NCBI GenBank assembly: GCA_910587695.1
Contig: CAJUNC010000008.1
Coordinates: 1-64,000 of the forward strand
DNA length: 64,000 bases
DNA from: an uncultured Lactobacillus sp.
GTDB taxonomy: Bacteria; Bacillota; Bacilli; Lactobacillales; Lactobacillaceae
Reading direction: 5' to 3'
The position numbers and the translations under genes are program-made. Of this stretch, positions 53,753-61,761 are shown piece after piece; position 1 is the stretch's first letter; the number at the start of each line of letters is the position of its first letter. The notes below the pieces were generated by a model, which saw only the letters and a program-made list of their open reading frames with translations, searched no databases and was not told the DNA's origin.

Positions 53753-54601
53753 ATGGATACTTTACTTGTTATTCGGCAAAACTATTCCAATTTTACTCCT
53801 GTGGAAAAAAAGATCGCAGATTATATTTTTAAAGTTGAAGACCAGATCCTAGGTAAGAGTGCCCAAGAAGTCGCCAAGGCTCTTGGAACTTCGACGGCAG
53901 CATTAGTGCGATTTTCACGTAAGTTAGGCTATGATGGCTTTTCACAGTTGAAACAAAAATTGAGTGCGACCTATGCTTTTCATGCAGATGATAAAAAGTA
54001 CTATGAAGAAGTCAGTGATGCCGAAACACCACGTTCACTCAAGAATAAATTAAAAGTCCGGATCAATCACATGGTAGAAACGACTAATGATGCTTTAGCT
54101 GATGAAGCGATCAAGACAGCTGTAACTATGATCGCAAACAAAGATCTGATCTTTGTTTTTGGGATCGGAGCTTCTGCGATCGTAGCCCAAGACATCTTCC
54201 AAAAATTCAGTCGGATCGGCAAAAAAGTGGTTTTTCTGCAAGATATCCACCTATTTGTGTCAGCACTAGCAGTTCACCAAAATGATGCTTTATTTCTTGC
54301 GATCTCGATGAAAGGTGAAACAAAAGAAGTCTTAGATATCGCTAAACTAGCACAAAAAATGACCATTCCACTTATTGTGATCAGTGGCCGAGAAGACTCG
54401 ACGCTTGCCAAGTTAGCTGATTGTTTATTGCATTCAGTCTCAGGCGAAGATTACAAGATGCGTACTGCGGCTACAATGAGTCTGATGGCGCAACTTTATG
54501 TGGTCGATGTGTTATTTTACATGTATGTTTCCGAGCACTTTGCTCAAAGCTATGAAAAATTACAGCAAACAAAAGATGTTATCAAAAAGTTAGAACAATA
54601 A
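53753..54601 (+). CDS. murR: RpiR-family regulator MurR
   Basis: 282 residues from ATG 53753 behind GGAG. HTH_6 (NFTPVEKKIADYIF, STAALVRFSRKLGYDGFSQLK) and SIS domain (IFVFGIGASAIVAQDIFQ, ISMKGETKEVLDIA). Last gene of the MurNAc operon. MurR proteins respond to MurNAc-6P and control the operon through the palindromes near 49663-49722. Confidence 0.9.
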   Translation: MDTLLVIRQNYSNFTPVEKKIADYIFKVEDQILGKSAQEVAKALGTSTAALVRFSRKLGYDGFSQLKQKLSATYAFHADDKKYYEEVSDAETPRSLKNKLKVRINHMVETTNDALADEAIKTAVTMIANKDLIFVFGIGASAIVAQDIFQKFSRIGKKVVFLQDIHLFVSALAVHQNDALFLAISMKGETKEVLDIAKLAQKMTIPLIVISGREDSTLAKLADCLLHSVSGEDYKMRTAATMSLMAQLYVVDVLFYMYVSEHFAQSYEKLQQTKDVIKKLEQ

Positions 54602-54608
54602 TAACGGG

Positions 54609-54645
54609 GCTACCTTGATGCTTATTTTTAAGGTAGCTTTTTTTT
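54609..54645 (+). terminator. Intrinsic terminator of the mup/mur operon
   Basis: GCTACCTT (54609-54616) pairs with AAGGTAGC (54630-54637), followed by T8. Confidence 0.85.
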
Positions 54646-54802
54646 GGATGAGTGCAACTGATTTTTATTGGTGGATCAGCACTCAATTACCATAACGCTC
54701 ATATTTATATTCGGCACATATCCTTGTGTTTTGGATAAACCACTCGCTCAGTATGAATACACTAAAAAGATAATTATTACTTTTAATGAATGGATGTATA
54801 AT

Positions 54803-54832
54803 TTGACAATTATGAATAATATTGTGTACAAT
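54803..54832 (+). promoter_or_regulatory. Promoter of the secreted-protein operon, with inverted repeat
   Basis: TTGACA (54803-54808), 18-nt spacer, TACAAT (54827-54832). ACAAT (54806-54810) and ATTGT (54821-54825) form an inverted repeat in the spacer. The kinase operon promoter at 58127-58156 has the same TTGACT-N18-TACAAT layout, also with an inverted repeat, so a shared control is plausible. Confidence 0.6.
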
Positions 54833-54879
54833 AAACATTGTAAGAGGTTCCAAAAGTCAATGAAAAGGAGTGTTTAATA

Positions 54880-55404
54880 ATGTTAGGAATTAGTAGTATG
54901 GTTAGTAAAGCTTATAAGTTAGCTATTCTAAGTTTATTTGCAATGATATCATTATTCGTTTATTCATCCAATGATGCTGTTTCTGCTAATTCGGTTGAGA
55001 ACAATATGAATAATGTGGAATATGTAAATAATGAAGTTTCAAATGTTATTCAAAAAAATATTCGAGTTATTAAGCATATGGATGGGGCAGTTGAAGTATA
55101 TATCAAAAATAAAGATGAAGTAGCTAAAAAACTTGCAGAAAATGGTTACTCGTATACTCAAGTAGACACTGTTTTAGCGCAGATCAATAATTATTTTGAA
55201 GAAAATAAAGATGAATTTGTATCTAGTTATTCTGTACTTCGCAAAGGAAGTGAAACTTGTGCGAAAGCTTTACAGTTTATTGGATATGTCCATTCAGGTG
55301 CTTATGCAGTTGCTGGGGCTTTATTAGGGATCACAGGACCAACAGTAGTGATTGCGCCAATTTTGATCGGACTGGTTTATCAAGCTGGATCGTTATTTTG
55401 TTAG
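54880..55404 (+). CDS. Secreted bacteriocin-like protein
   Basis: 174 residues from ATG 54880 behind AAGGAG. A signal peptide (hydrophobic IYKLAILSLFAMISLF-like core, cleavage near VSA-NS) is followed by an acidic helical middle. The C-terminal 50 residues are Gly/Ala-rich and hydrophobic (YVHSGAYAVAGALLGITG, then PILIGLVYQAGSLFC), with two Cys. Membrane-active bacteriocins often have such a glycine-zipper tail. The adjacent membrane protein, two-component system and ABC exporter support a bacteriocin or signalling role. No named family is recognised. Confidence 0.65.
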   Translation: MLGISSMVSKAYKLAILSLFAMISLFVYSSNDAVSANSVENNMNNVEYVNNEVSNVIQKNIRVIKHMDGAVEVYIKNKDEVAKKLAENGYSYTQVDTVLAQINNYFEENKDEFVSSYSVLRKGSETCAKALQFIGYVHSGAYAVAGALLGITGPTVVIAPILIGLVYQAGSLFC

Positions 55405-55415
55405 GGGGGATCACA

Positions 55416-55688
55416 ATGTTTAACAAATATTCTATGCAATATTTCGATAAATATTATCTTACAGTAGTATTTACAGCGTTAGCGCTTGTTTGTTCATGGG
55501 CTTTAGTAGGAACAACTACTCAATATATATTTTTCGTGCTCTTTAATTGTATTACTGTTTTTTGCGGTGAATATTTGATCAATAAGACATATGTCCTTCA
55601 TACCAAAAAATATAATACTTTTAAAGGGATATTAGGTATCTGGCAATTACTTATTAGTTGCATTGTTTTATGGTGTTTTTCTATGTAA
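55416..55688 (+). CDS. Small membrane protein, putative immunity partner
   Basis: 90 residues from ATG 55416, 5 nt after AGGGGGGA. Longer frames upstream lie inside the previous gene. Three hydrophobic segments are seen (about 14-30, 34-52, 70-88). It begins 11 nt after the secreted protein stop and both end at the terminator at 55781. A small hydrophobic protein after a secreted membrane-active protein is the usual place of an immunity protein. That is inference. Confidence 0.65.
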   Translation: MFNKYSMQYFDKYYLTVVFTALALVCSWALVGTTTQYIFFVLFNCITVFCGEYLINKTYVLHTKKYNTFKGILGIWQLLISCIVLWCFSM

Positions 55689-55780
55689 AAATCCGAGAAC
55701 GATACACGACAAGGGGAGGTGCCTTGGTGACTAGTCAAAATAATACCGTCTATGAGATCACGGGTATTACAAACGTAATA

Positions 55781-55818
55781 AAAACAGGTGTAGCTTTAAT
55801 AGACTATACCTGTTTTTT
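55781..55818 (+). terminator. Intrinsic terminator of the secreted-protein operon
   Basis: AAAACAGGTGTAG (55781-55793) pairs with CTATACCTGTTTT (55804-55816) with one G-U, followed by further T. Confidence 0.85.
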
Positions 55819-55892
55819 ATGGACGATAAAGAGTACAGCACGGTATGGGAGAGATATAGATAGTAAAATAAAACAGGTCCAAACTGTTTAGG

Positions 55893-55972
55893 AGCTATTT
55901 CCAAACATATCTTAGCAAAGAGACAATAAGCTTTGTGAAAATAGACAGAACTATTCCTACAGAGCTTATCTA
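55893..55972 (+). mobile_element. Diverged ISL3 transposase C-terminal remnant, third copy
   Basis: On the plus strand the frame reads SYFQTYLSKETISFVK, comparable with ARIYLQTYLKKLCENSL encoded by the minus strand at about 40830-40885. The hairpin ATAAGCTTTGTG (55926-55937) / TACAGAGCTTAT (55958-55969) corresponds to the 13-bp hairpin of the other copies, and TTCCAAACATATCTTA corresponds to the CTCCAAACATATCTCA stretch there. It is inverted relative to the copies at 40764 and 48617. It may now act as the terminator of the minus-strand regulator gene. Confidence 0.6.
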
Positions 55973-55978
55973 AAATAT

Positions 55979-56725
55979 TTACTTTTTTAATAATTGTATT
56001 AGAGCGGCTACCTTTCGTATAGATACGGGGCAACTTATCTTTTCTTCTACATCAAAATAAATTTTTCTTTCTGTATAGTTATAAGAAACAATATTTTCTA
56101 GGTTGACCAAATATGATCGGTGGCACCGAAAGAGACGAGGGTGTGCCTTTTCGATAGATTTGAGGGCATATGAGACAGATATGGCTCTATTTTTACCATA
56201 CAAGATAGTGGGATCATATCCAGTGGAGTCAGACTCAAAATAATAGATATCGTCCAATGGAATATTGAGAAACTTGTTACGATGTTTATATGTAAAGGTT
56301 TCTCGTTTCCTAACATATTGTAAATTATTGAGAGCTAACTTGATATCTTTACGGATCGAGTTTTGGATATCCTTTTCATTCATGTCTTTACCGATATAAT
56401 CTAACGATGCGATCCGATTTCTTAAAGCTAGTAATGAGAGATCTACGTGTGAAGTTAGGAAGACAATGTCAGCATGAGGAAATTTAGTTCGTAATTTTTT
56501 AGCAAGTTGGATCCCGGCTAATTTATTAGAGGCTAAACCAATATCTAAGAAAAAAAGAAAATCTTTTGAATCATTTCTAGCAGTAAAGTCTAGTGTGTTT
56601 TGACTCGAGTCCGTATCCAAAACTACTTCGGCGTCTAAACCTTCAAAAGCTACGTATTTTTTTATGAATGACACGAGTTCCATTCGTTGAGCCAAGTCAT
56701 CCTCAACAACAACTATATTAAGCAT
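55979..56725 (-). CDS. LytTR response regulator (AgrA/ComE type)
   Basis: 248 residues. The receiver has VVVEDD at 5-10 and phospho-acceptor D61 in FFLDIGL. The LytTR DNA-binding domain covers about 140-245 (FLNIPLDDIYYFES, HPRLFRCHRSYLVNLENI). Overlaps the kinase gene by 8 nt. Such regulators control bacteriocin and quorum-sensing operons, so the operon at 54880 is its most likely target. Confidence 0.92.
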   Translation of the reverse strand: MLNIVVVEDDLAQRMELVSFIKKYVAFEGLDAEVVLDTDSSQNTLDFTARNDSKDFLFFLDIGLASNKLAGIQLAKKLRTKFPHADIVFLTSHVDLSLLALRNRIASLDYIGKDMNEKDIQNSIRKDIKLALNNLQYVRKRETFTYKHRNKFLNIPLDDIYYFESDSTGYDPTILYGKNRAISVSYALKSIEKAHPRLFRCHRSYLVNLENIVSYNYTERKIYFDVEEKISCPVSIRKVAALIQLLKK

Positions 56726-58043
56726 AATTTGTCCCCCCTAAATTATTAAAAGGTTCTACGGATATAGTAACAATGACCGTGTTATTAACAATAGCAATAT
56801 CAAACTGCATATTTTGATTATCACCAATGATTTTAGTAACGATCGGAAGTCCATGCCCATGCCCCTCACCTTTTAATGAATATCCTACTTTCAACCAATT
56901 ATTGAGGTCGGAAGAATATTCCAGCGCTAAAGTGTTTTGGACAATAATATCGTATCCTTGGTCACCAAAAGAATCTAAACATAGGTTAACAATAGGATCA
57001 GTTTGATCTTGGGTCGCTTCAAGTGCATTATCCAGCAAAATAGATACAATTCGAATAATATCTATTTCGTTAACAATAAGAGAATGGATAGCGCCAGTAA
57101 CGTCACAGTTGAAATCAATGCCTAAGAGATGTGCTTTATCAGCTTTTGAAATTATTAAACTCTTTAATGCCGTATTTTTCAGTAATGGCAGGGTAGCCGA
57201 AAATGTAGAAGTTTCATCAAAAAGATGCGTTTCAGAATAAGAAGTTAGCTCATTGAAATATTTTTTAAGTGAGGGACTCCCTTCCTTTTCGATCACTCCT
57301 CCTAGTGCTATCAACAAATTTTTATAATCATGTCTAAAAGAATCAATTTTATAATAATTATTTGATAGTTCTGCAGAATACTTTTCAAAGTCATGAAGTT
57401 GTTTTTGCTGTTTATAAATTAGTACACTATTGCGGGATGATGTGAGTAATAGTAAAAATACAAAAATCACAATTGCAATAGTAAAAAGAATAAAATTAAC
57501 TGCAAAAATCAATGTAAAACTCGACATACCAGAATAATCAACTAAAGATTGAATTACCAAAACAAAGAGAAAAATGATCGTGCTCGCAATAAGCGCTTCT
57601 TTTTTATGTCCTACGAGTTGGATACTTTCTAAGATCTTGAAACGTTTAAATAGCCAAATTACAACTATGAACATAATAATTTCGAAGATGAGTGCCAAGA
57701 ATACGACAGAAAAATGAAATAGCCCTTTTAAACAGAGACTGCTCAAAACTGCAAATTCTGCTATGATAACTCCAACAGTAGTGGAGACCATAAAACAAAA
57801 TAAGTCATATTGGAAGTTTTTCCCTCGGATAAAGTAGATCAAACAATGGAACAACGGAACAAGCACAAACCCCAACATAGATATTGCTCCAAAATCAAGA
57901 AAAGTAATTAGCACTATGTAAATGAATTCGATGCATATCAGTTTTAAAGACAATTTCTTTGAAGACAGGACGTTAAATAAGGAAAAAAATAGAGCAGAAC
58001 TAATAAAATCAAACGATAACAATTCAACTATATTTACTATCAT
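56718..58043 (-). CDS. GHKL sensor kinase (AgrC/PlnB-like)
   Basis: 441 residues. Six or seven transmembrane helices in residues 1-200 are followed by the H box SFRHDYKNLL, N box IVSILLDNALEATQD and G box GHGHGLPIVTKI, the HPK10/GHKL peptide-receptor type. ATG 58043 is preceded in frame by TAG and has no Shine-Dalgarno of its own, so it probably relies on translation of the 15-codon ORF ending 15 nt upstream. No AgrB/AgrD or double-glycine pheromone gene is seen nearby. Confidence 0.92.
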   Translation of the reverse strand: MIVNIVELLSFDFISSALFFSLFNVLSSKKLSLKLICIEFIYIVLITFLDFGAISMLGFVLVPLFHCLIYFIRGKNFQYDLFCFMVSTTVGVIIAEFAVLSSLCLKGLFHFSVVFLALIFEIIMFIVVIWLFKRFKILESIQLVGHKKEALIASTIIFLFVLVIQSLVDYSGMSSFTLIFAVNFILFTIAIVIFVFLLLLTSSRNSVLIYKQQKQLHDFEKYSAELSNNYYKIDSFRHDYKNLLIALGGVIEKEGSPSLKKYFNELTSYSETHLFDETSTFSATLPLLKNTALKSLIISKADKAHLLGIDFNCDVTGAIHSLIVNEIDIIRIVSILLDNALEATQDQTDPIVNLCLDSFGDQGYDIIVQNTLALEYSSDLNNWLKVGYSLKGEGHGHGLPIVTKIIGDNQNMQFDIAIVNNTVIVTISVEPFNNLGGTNYA

Positions 58044-58058
58044 CTAAATTTAGTTTTC

Positions 58059-58106
58059 TCACTTAAATTTAAACCAGATAAATTTGATAATAAAAGCAGA
58101 AAACAT
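58059..58106 (-). CDS. 15-residue hydrophobic cationic micro-ORF heading the kinase operon
   Basis: On the minus strand ATG 58106 follows a strong AGAGGGGG ribosome site and encodes MFSAFIIKFIWFKFK before TGA at 58059-58061. The kinase ATG lies 15 nt after this stop and lacks its own ribosome site, so the micro-ORF is translated at least as a coupling leader. The composition (3 Lys, 5 Phe, 1 Trp, 4 aliphatic) is that of a short hydrophobic pheromone or leaderless peptide. As kinases of this class sense peptides, it is a candidate autoinducer. This is speculative. Confidence 0.5.
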   Translation of the reverse strand: MFSAFIIKFIWFKFK

Positions 58107-58126
58107 ATCGCCCCCTCTCTGGTAAG

Positions 58127-58156
58127 ATTGTACTCTAAAAGATAGCTTAGAGTCAA
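58127..58156 (-). promoter_or_regulatory. Promoter of the micro-ORF/kinase/regulator operon
   Basis: On the minus strand TTGACT (58151-58156), 18-nt spacer, TACAAT (58127-58132). ACTCTAA (58132-58138) and TTAGAGT (58147-58153) form a perfect 7-bp inverted repeat with 8-nt spacing in the spacer, a possible operator. Transcription would start about 14 nt before the micro-ORF. Confidence 0.65.
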
Positions 58157-58443
58157 AAAATATTAACGCAGAAGTAAAACGTTTTAATCGTCGGTAATCA
58201 TAAAAAAATCAACGTTTAAAATAAAAATCCAAAATTTGGATAAGATATAATAAAATTCTCATAGAAATAGAATTTTACTTACAAGTAGAATCAAATTTTC
58301 CCGTGGAAGTTAAAGCGACTTTAGAAATTCAGAGATACGACAGCCTGACGCTTTTTCATGGGTGCTTTATATAAATTAGATGAAAAAAGATGTCGAGTCA
58401 TTAATTGATATTTTAAAAATAACCATAGATTGAGGGTGTAATT

Positions 58444-59262
58444 ATGCATGTTTTGAACGTTAAAGAGCTAAGTTTTAAGTATAAAGATAGATCGATCCTA
58501 GAAAAGATAAATATAACGATCGATCAAGGCGATATTGTAGGGTTAGTAGGGGAAAATGGCGCTGGTAAGACGACTTTAATGAAGGTGATCTCTGGGATAC
58601 TTTTGTCCTATACAGGAGAAGTGGAAGTCAATACTGATAGTATTGGGATCTTGATCGAAGAACCAAGTTTGTACAATGATATGACAGTTCTAGCAAACTT
58701 AAAATTCTATTGTAGATTGTATGCTAAGCCGTATTCAAAGATAAAAGAATTCAAGGACGTATTGAATGTCGGTAAATATCTAAATAAAAAGGTATCGAAA
58801 CTTTCATTAGGAATGAAGCAAAGAGTAGGACTATTTGTAGCATTGCTAGCGTCAGAGGAATTGATATTACTTGATGAACCGACAAATGGTCTAGATCCAA
58901 CTGGTACTGTGGAACTATTGAATTTGATAAAGAAGTTATCGCATGAATTAGGGATAACATTTATCATATCGAGTCATATTTTGTCAAACCTCGATAAGAT
59001 ATGCAATAAAAGTCTTGTTTTGAAGAATAAGCAGATCACCTTGATCGATTCTAGTGTTGGTCAATATAAAATATTTCCATATAACATTAGTCAAAAAGAA
59101 CTTGTTTGCTTATTTGAGAAGGGCAAAATCGAATTTAAGAATAAAGGCAAAGATGTTATTGTTTCTGACATCAGTATTGCTGAAACGTTTCTAAAAGAAA
59201 ACAAAGTTGACTATTATACAGAAGCGGTAAGTTTAAGCGAGGTGTATTTTAATGAAGAGTAA
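58444..59262 (+). CDS. ABC transporter ATP-binding protein
   Basis: 272 residues from ATG 58444 after GAGGGTG. Walker A GENGAGKTT, signature KLSLGMKQR, Walker B LILLDEPTNGLDP and the H loop SSHILSNL are intact. About 70 extra C-terminal residues follow the ATPase. The BcrA/LanF-like pattern is typical of two-gene exporters for bacteriocin immunity or antibiotic peptides. It overlaps its permease by 11 nt and is divergent from the kinase operon. Confidence 0.9.
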   Translation: MHVLNVKELSFKYKDRSILEKINITIDQGDIVGLVGENGAGKTTLMKVISGILLSYTGEVEVNTDSIGILIEEPSLYNDMTVLANLKFYCRLYAKPYSKIKEFKDVLNVGKYLNKKVSKLSLGMKQRVGLFVALLASEELILLDEPTNGLDPTGTVELLNLIKKLSHELGITFIISSHILSNLDKICNKSLVLKNKQITLIDSSVGQYKIFPYNISQKELVCLFEKGKIEFKNKGKDVIVSDISIAETFLKENKVDYYTEAVSLSEVYFNEE

Positions 59263-59962
59263 GCAAAAGATATTATTTTTTGTGCAGGATACATGCAGAC
59301 TAAGTACGTTGATATTATTGATCATATCATTTCTGGCTGGTTTTAGTATTATTTATGCACGGCAAAATCTTGGAGGTGCGTATCGAGTAGAAAATATATA
59401 CGCAATGTTTTCTACTATTTCAGATTTTTTGTTGATCTTTATGGCAGTGGATCTCCTTGGAAAGGAATTTCAAAGTAAGGCGATCAATATGATCAGAGTC
59501 AGCAATCGAAGTGATGTTGAGATAATAGTGAGAAAATTACTTGTCATGGTCGGATCAAGTGTAATAATTGCCTTAGTTGCTTTTAGCCAAGTAGCTATTG
59601 AATACTATATTTATGGTACGAACGTGAACTTAGTAAGTGTTTTAGGGCATCTTATTACTTCCTATGTCCTTTATGGGATATTTTTGTTTGATTTAGGGAG
59701 TGTTTTAGTCTTATTGATAAAAAATACACTTTATTCATTCATTGCGCTGTTACTTATTTTAAGATTAGGCGTACCTGTAATGAATATAGTTTCGAATATC
59801 GGTGCGACTAAAGCATTGGTGGGATATATACCGTTATCGTTTGCAGAGAACGCTTTTTACTTCGCAAATTACTCATCAAAGCAGATCTTGATCATGCTTT
59901 GCTGGGAGATCGTATTAACCATTTTGTTACCAATTATGTTTAGGCAGAGAGGTTATAAATAA
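59252..59962 (+). CDS. ABC transporter permease (ABC-2/BcrB-like)
   Basis: 236 residues with about six transmembrane helices (near 18-34, 58-74, 92-112, 126-150, 158-180, 212-228) and a conserved-type cytoplasmic FQSKAINMIRVSNRSDVEI loop after the second helix. It pairs with the ATPase at 58444. Likely exports or protects against a peptide, in keeping with the neighbouring peptide-sensing system. Substrate unknown. Confidence 0.85.
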   Translation: MKSKQKILFFVQDTCRLSTLILLIISFLAGFSIIYARQNLGGAYRVENIYAMFSTISDFLLIFMAVDLLGKEFQSKAINMIRVSNRSDVEIIVRKLLVMVGSSVIIALVAFSQVAIEYYIYGTNVNLVSVLGHLITSYVLYGIFLFDLGSVLVLLIKNTLYSFIALLLILRLGVPVMNIVSNIGATKALVGYIPLSFAENAFYFANYSSKQILIMLCWEIVLTILLPIMFRQRGYK

Positions 59963-60032
59963 TGCTGAGCATAAGTTTGTGATCAGTCAAAGTGCTTTTA
60001 GTATACTTAGGCTAGAAAGGAAGGCGATGAAG

Positions 60033-60356
60033 ATGGATAAGGCTTTACGACAAAAAGCTCACAGCTTAGTTAAGTTACTGGCAGATAGCTGTCAGCATAC
60101 ATTTGTTCCGACTAAGGATGAAAACGAACTACTAGAGCTTTTGGCAGATACTTTAAAAACTTTGAGTGATGATGGTGCTAGCTATAAGGCATCTGATTAT
60201 GCATTGCTTCGTTTGTATAATTTATTTACTCGGTCGATCGGTTTTAAGGCTGTGACCTTAGCTCCGGAAACAAAAGCTTGCTTTTTGAATTTGGAAGCTT
60301 TTATCCAAGGTGAAGCCTTAGCTGATCTGCGTGGTGTTGGTGGACCAAAGTTTTGA
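60033..60356 (+). CDS. Small helical protein, possible bacteriocin immunity protein
   Basis: 107 residues from ATG 60033, 8 nt after AAAGGAAGG. Longer starts at 59979 or 60027 are poorly placed. All-helical: ALRQKAHSLVKLLADSCQ, ENELLELLADTLKTLSD, DYALLRLYNLFTRSIGF, then a C terminus LADLRGVGGPKF. The size and four-helix pattern resemble class II bacteriocin immunity proteins, and it follows the ABC exporter by about 70 nt. Assignment is tentative. Confidence 0.5.
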   Translation: MDKALRQKAHSLVKLLADSCQHTFVPTKDENELLELLADTLKTLSDDGASYKASDYALLRLYNLFTRSIGFKAVTLAPETKACFLNLEAFIQGEALADLRGVGGPKF

Positions 60357-60395
60357 TGTCTTCCGACGAATAATTTTTTAGATGAGATATTAAAT

Positions 60396-60425
60396 GCTAG
60401 CGAGATGAGTTCTTGCTAGCTTTTT
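60396..60425 (+). terminator. Intrinsic terminator
   Basis: GCTAGCGAG (60396-60404) pairs with CTTGCTAGC (60412-60420) with one G-U, followed by T5. Confidence 0.8.
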
Positions 60426-60496
60426 CTATAAGAAAAGAGAGTACGATATGTTAAATCGTTACTCCCTGATCGTGTATATTTATTTTAAGCTTTTAA

Positions 60497-61483
60497 TTAA
60501 GATTCTTCAGTATACTCGTCATTATCAGTATCAATATCTGCTTCATCAGAAGTGTCGGTGTCATCGTAACTATCTTCGTCGTAAGTTGCTTCGTTGCCAG
60601 CACTATCGTCAGTATTTTGTTCAGTAGATGTAGGCGGTACTTTTTTATCTACTGTAGTTGATGAACTTGTACCAGTATAATCTAGTTCAGAAATTCCACC
60701 TTCACCAATAATATCAGAATCTGTTCCGAAATATGAGCTGATATTTATTTTTAAATGATTTAAGGTAAATGGTGAGTTAGAGATCATGACAAAATAACCA
60801 GTTCTTCTAGTATTAGGTTGAAGTACCCCATCCATAGAATCATAACTATATGCATCGGTATTGCCTTCAAGTAGTGGGTAATCTTTTCCACTATCATCAA
60901 TTGGAGATGCAAATGTGTATGATAGATCAATAGCCTTAGATCCATTATTACGTAATTCGTAGTAAATAGTTGCACGATAATAATAGTCATTTAGCAAAGC
61001 ATAGTCATGCATATTATTTTCGGCATCATCTGTGGGCTCTTTTGACTTTTTGACTTTTTCATACACGATTTTTTTTATGGTGTATTGTGTATTATCAATT
61101 GGAGTGGTAGATTTATCGACTTTCACAGTGTATGGGGTAACTGATATTTTTTTTGAAATACTTTCGTTATTACCATTAACTGTTAGAGTATATTCGCCAG
61201 TATCTTTGAAAGATAAGCTAGCTTCTTTTTTAGAATTAAAACTTCTGGATTGGTATGTCTTCTTTCCCTTAGTAACTATGAATTTTGTATCGTCAAAATT
61301 GGTTTTTATAGTCATTTTTGCTTGATAATCTTTTGACAGCATAATAGTTTTATCTGCAGTCACTGTAAGGTTCTTAGATTTATCTTTAGAACTACAAGCG
61401 CTGATAATAAAAATTAGAGTTGTTAATAATAAAAGTATAGGAAATAAGTTCTGTAATTTTTTGATAGTCTTGATAGTGATCAT
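60497..61483 (-). CDS. Surface lipoprotein with acidic C-terminal tail
   Basis: 328 residues. The signal peptide ends in a lipobox (FIISAC, Cys at about residue 30), so it should be lipid-anchored outside the membrane. Beta-rich repeats follow (VTADKTIMLSKDYQAKMTIK, DTGEYTLTVNG), then a DUF5067/DUF4352-like domain with YYYRATIYYELRNNGSKAIDL. The last 50 residues are Asp/Glu/Ser/Thr-rich. ATG 61483 follows AAGGA with almost no spacing. Monocistronic. Function unknown. Confidence 0.7.
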   Translation of the reverse strand: MITIKTIKKLQNLFPILLLLTTLIFIISACSSKDKSKNLTVTADKTIMLSKDYQAKMTIKTNFDDTKFIVTKGKKTYQSRSFNSKKEASLSFKDTGEYTLTVNGNNESISKKISVTPYTVKVDKSTTPIDNTQYTIKKIVYEKVKKSKEPTDDAENNMHDYALLNDYYYRATIYYELRNNGSKAIDLSYTFASPIDDSGKDYPLLEGNTDAYSYDSMDGVLQPNTRRTGYFVMISNSPFTLNHLKINISSYFGTDSDIIGEGGISELDYTGTSSSTTVDKKVPPTSTEQNTDDSAGNEATYDEDSYDDTDTSDEADIDTDNDEYTEES

Positions 61484-61669
61484 TCCTTTCTAAAATATAA
61501 GATAAATAATTATCATTAATTATTATATTATCATATCATCAATATAAATAATGTGTATAATTTTTTTATTTAGTTTACATTATTAATAAATGATCAATTA
61601 AATTGCAATTTTAAATTTGATTCACTAAGATAAGGATAAAATAAAGTTGCTAGTCCAAAAAAGTGTACG

Positions 61670-61761
61670 AAAAAAAAAAGAAAAAATACTATTATGACGG
61701 GGCTTGGAGCAAAAAAAAAAAGAAAAAAAAAAGATTCTGTACGATTTGGGGAGGAACAAAC
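61670..61761 (+). other. Poly-A tracts upstream of the AlbA-type gene
   Basis: Two long A/G runs (A10-G-A6 from about 61670, and A11-G-A10 at about 61712-61733) flank a 25-nt spacer. Short copies of TGTACGA lie on either side (about 61664 and 61738). The frame over them is open but has no start signal, and the true gene start is 61762. The runs are prone to length change and may affect promoter bending or be an insertion scar. Confidence 0.5.

Noticed and set aside
55727..55891. 54-codon ORF from GTG 55727 with a good ribosome site AAGGGGAGG
   Set aside because: It runs through a strong intrinsic terminator (55781-55818) and into the ISL3 relic, so a full-length product is unlikely.
58336..58440. 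Small plus-strand ORF near 58360 (MGALYKLDEKRCRVIN) as a second signal peptide
   Set aside because: No ribosome site precedes it and the sequence has no signal-like features.
61663..61761. Extended start for the AlbA-type protein through the poly-A tracts
   Set aside because: It would give an artificial poly-Lys leader. ATG 61762 has GGGGAGGAA.
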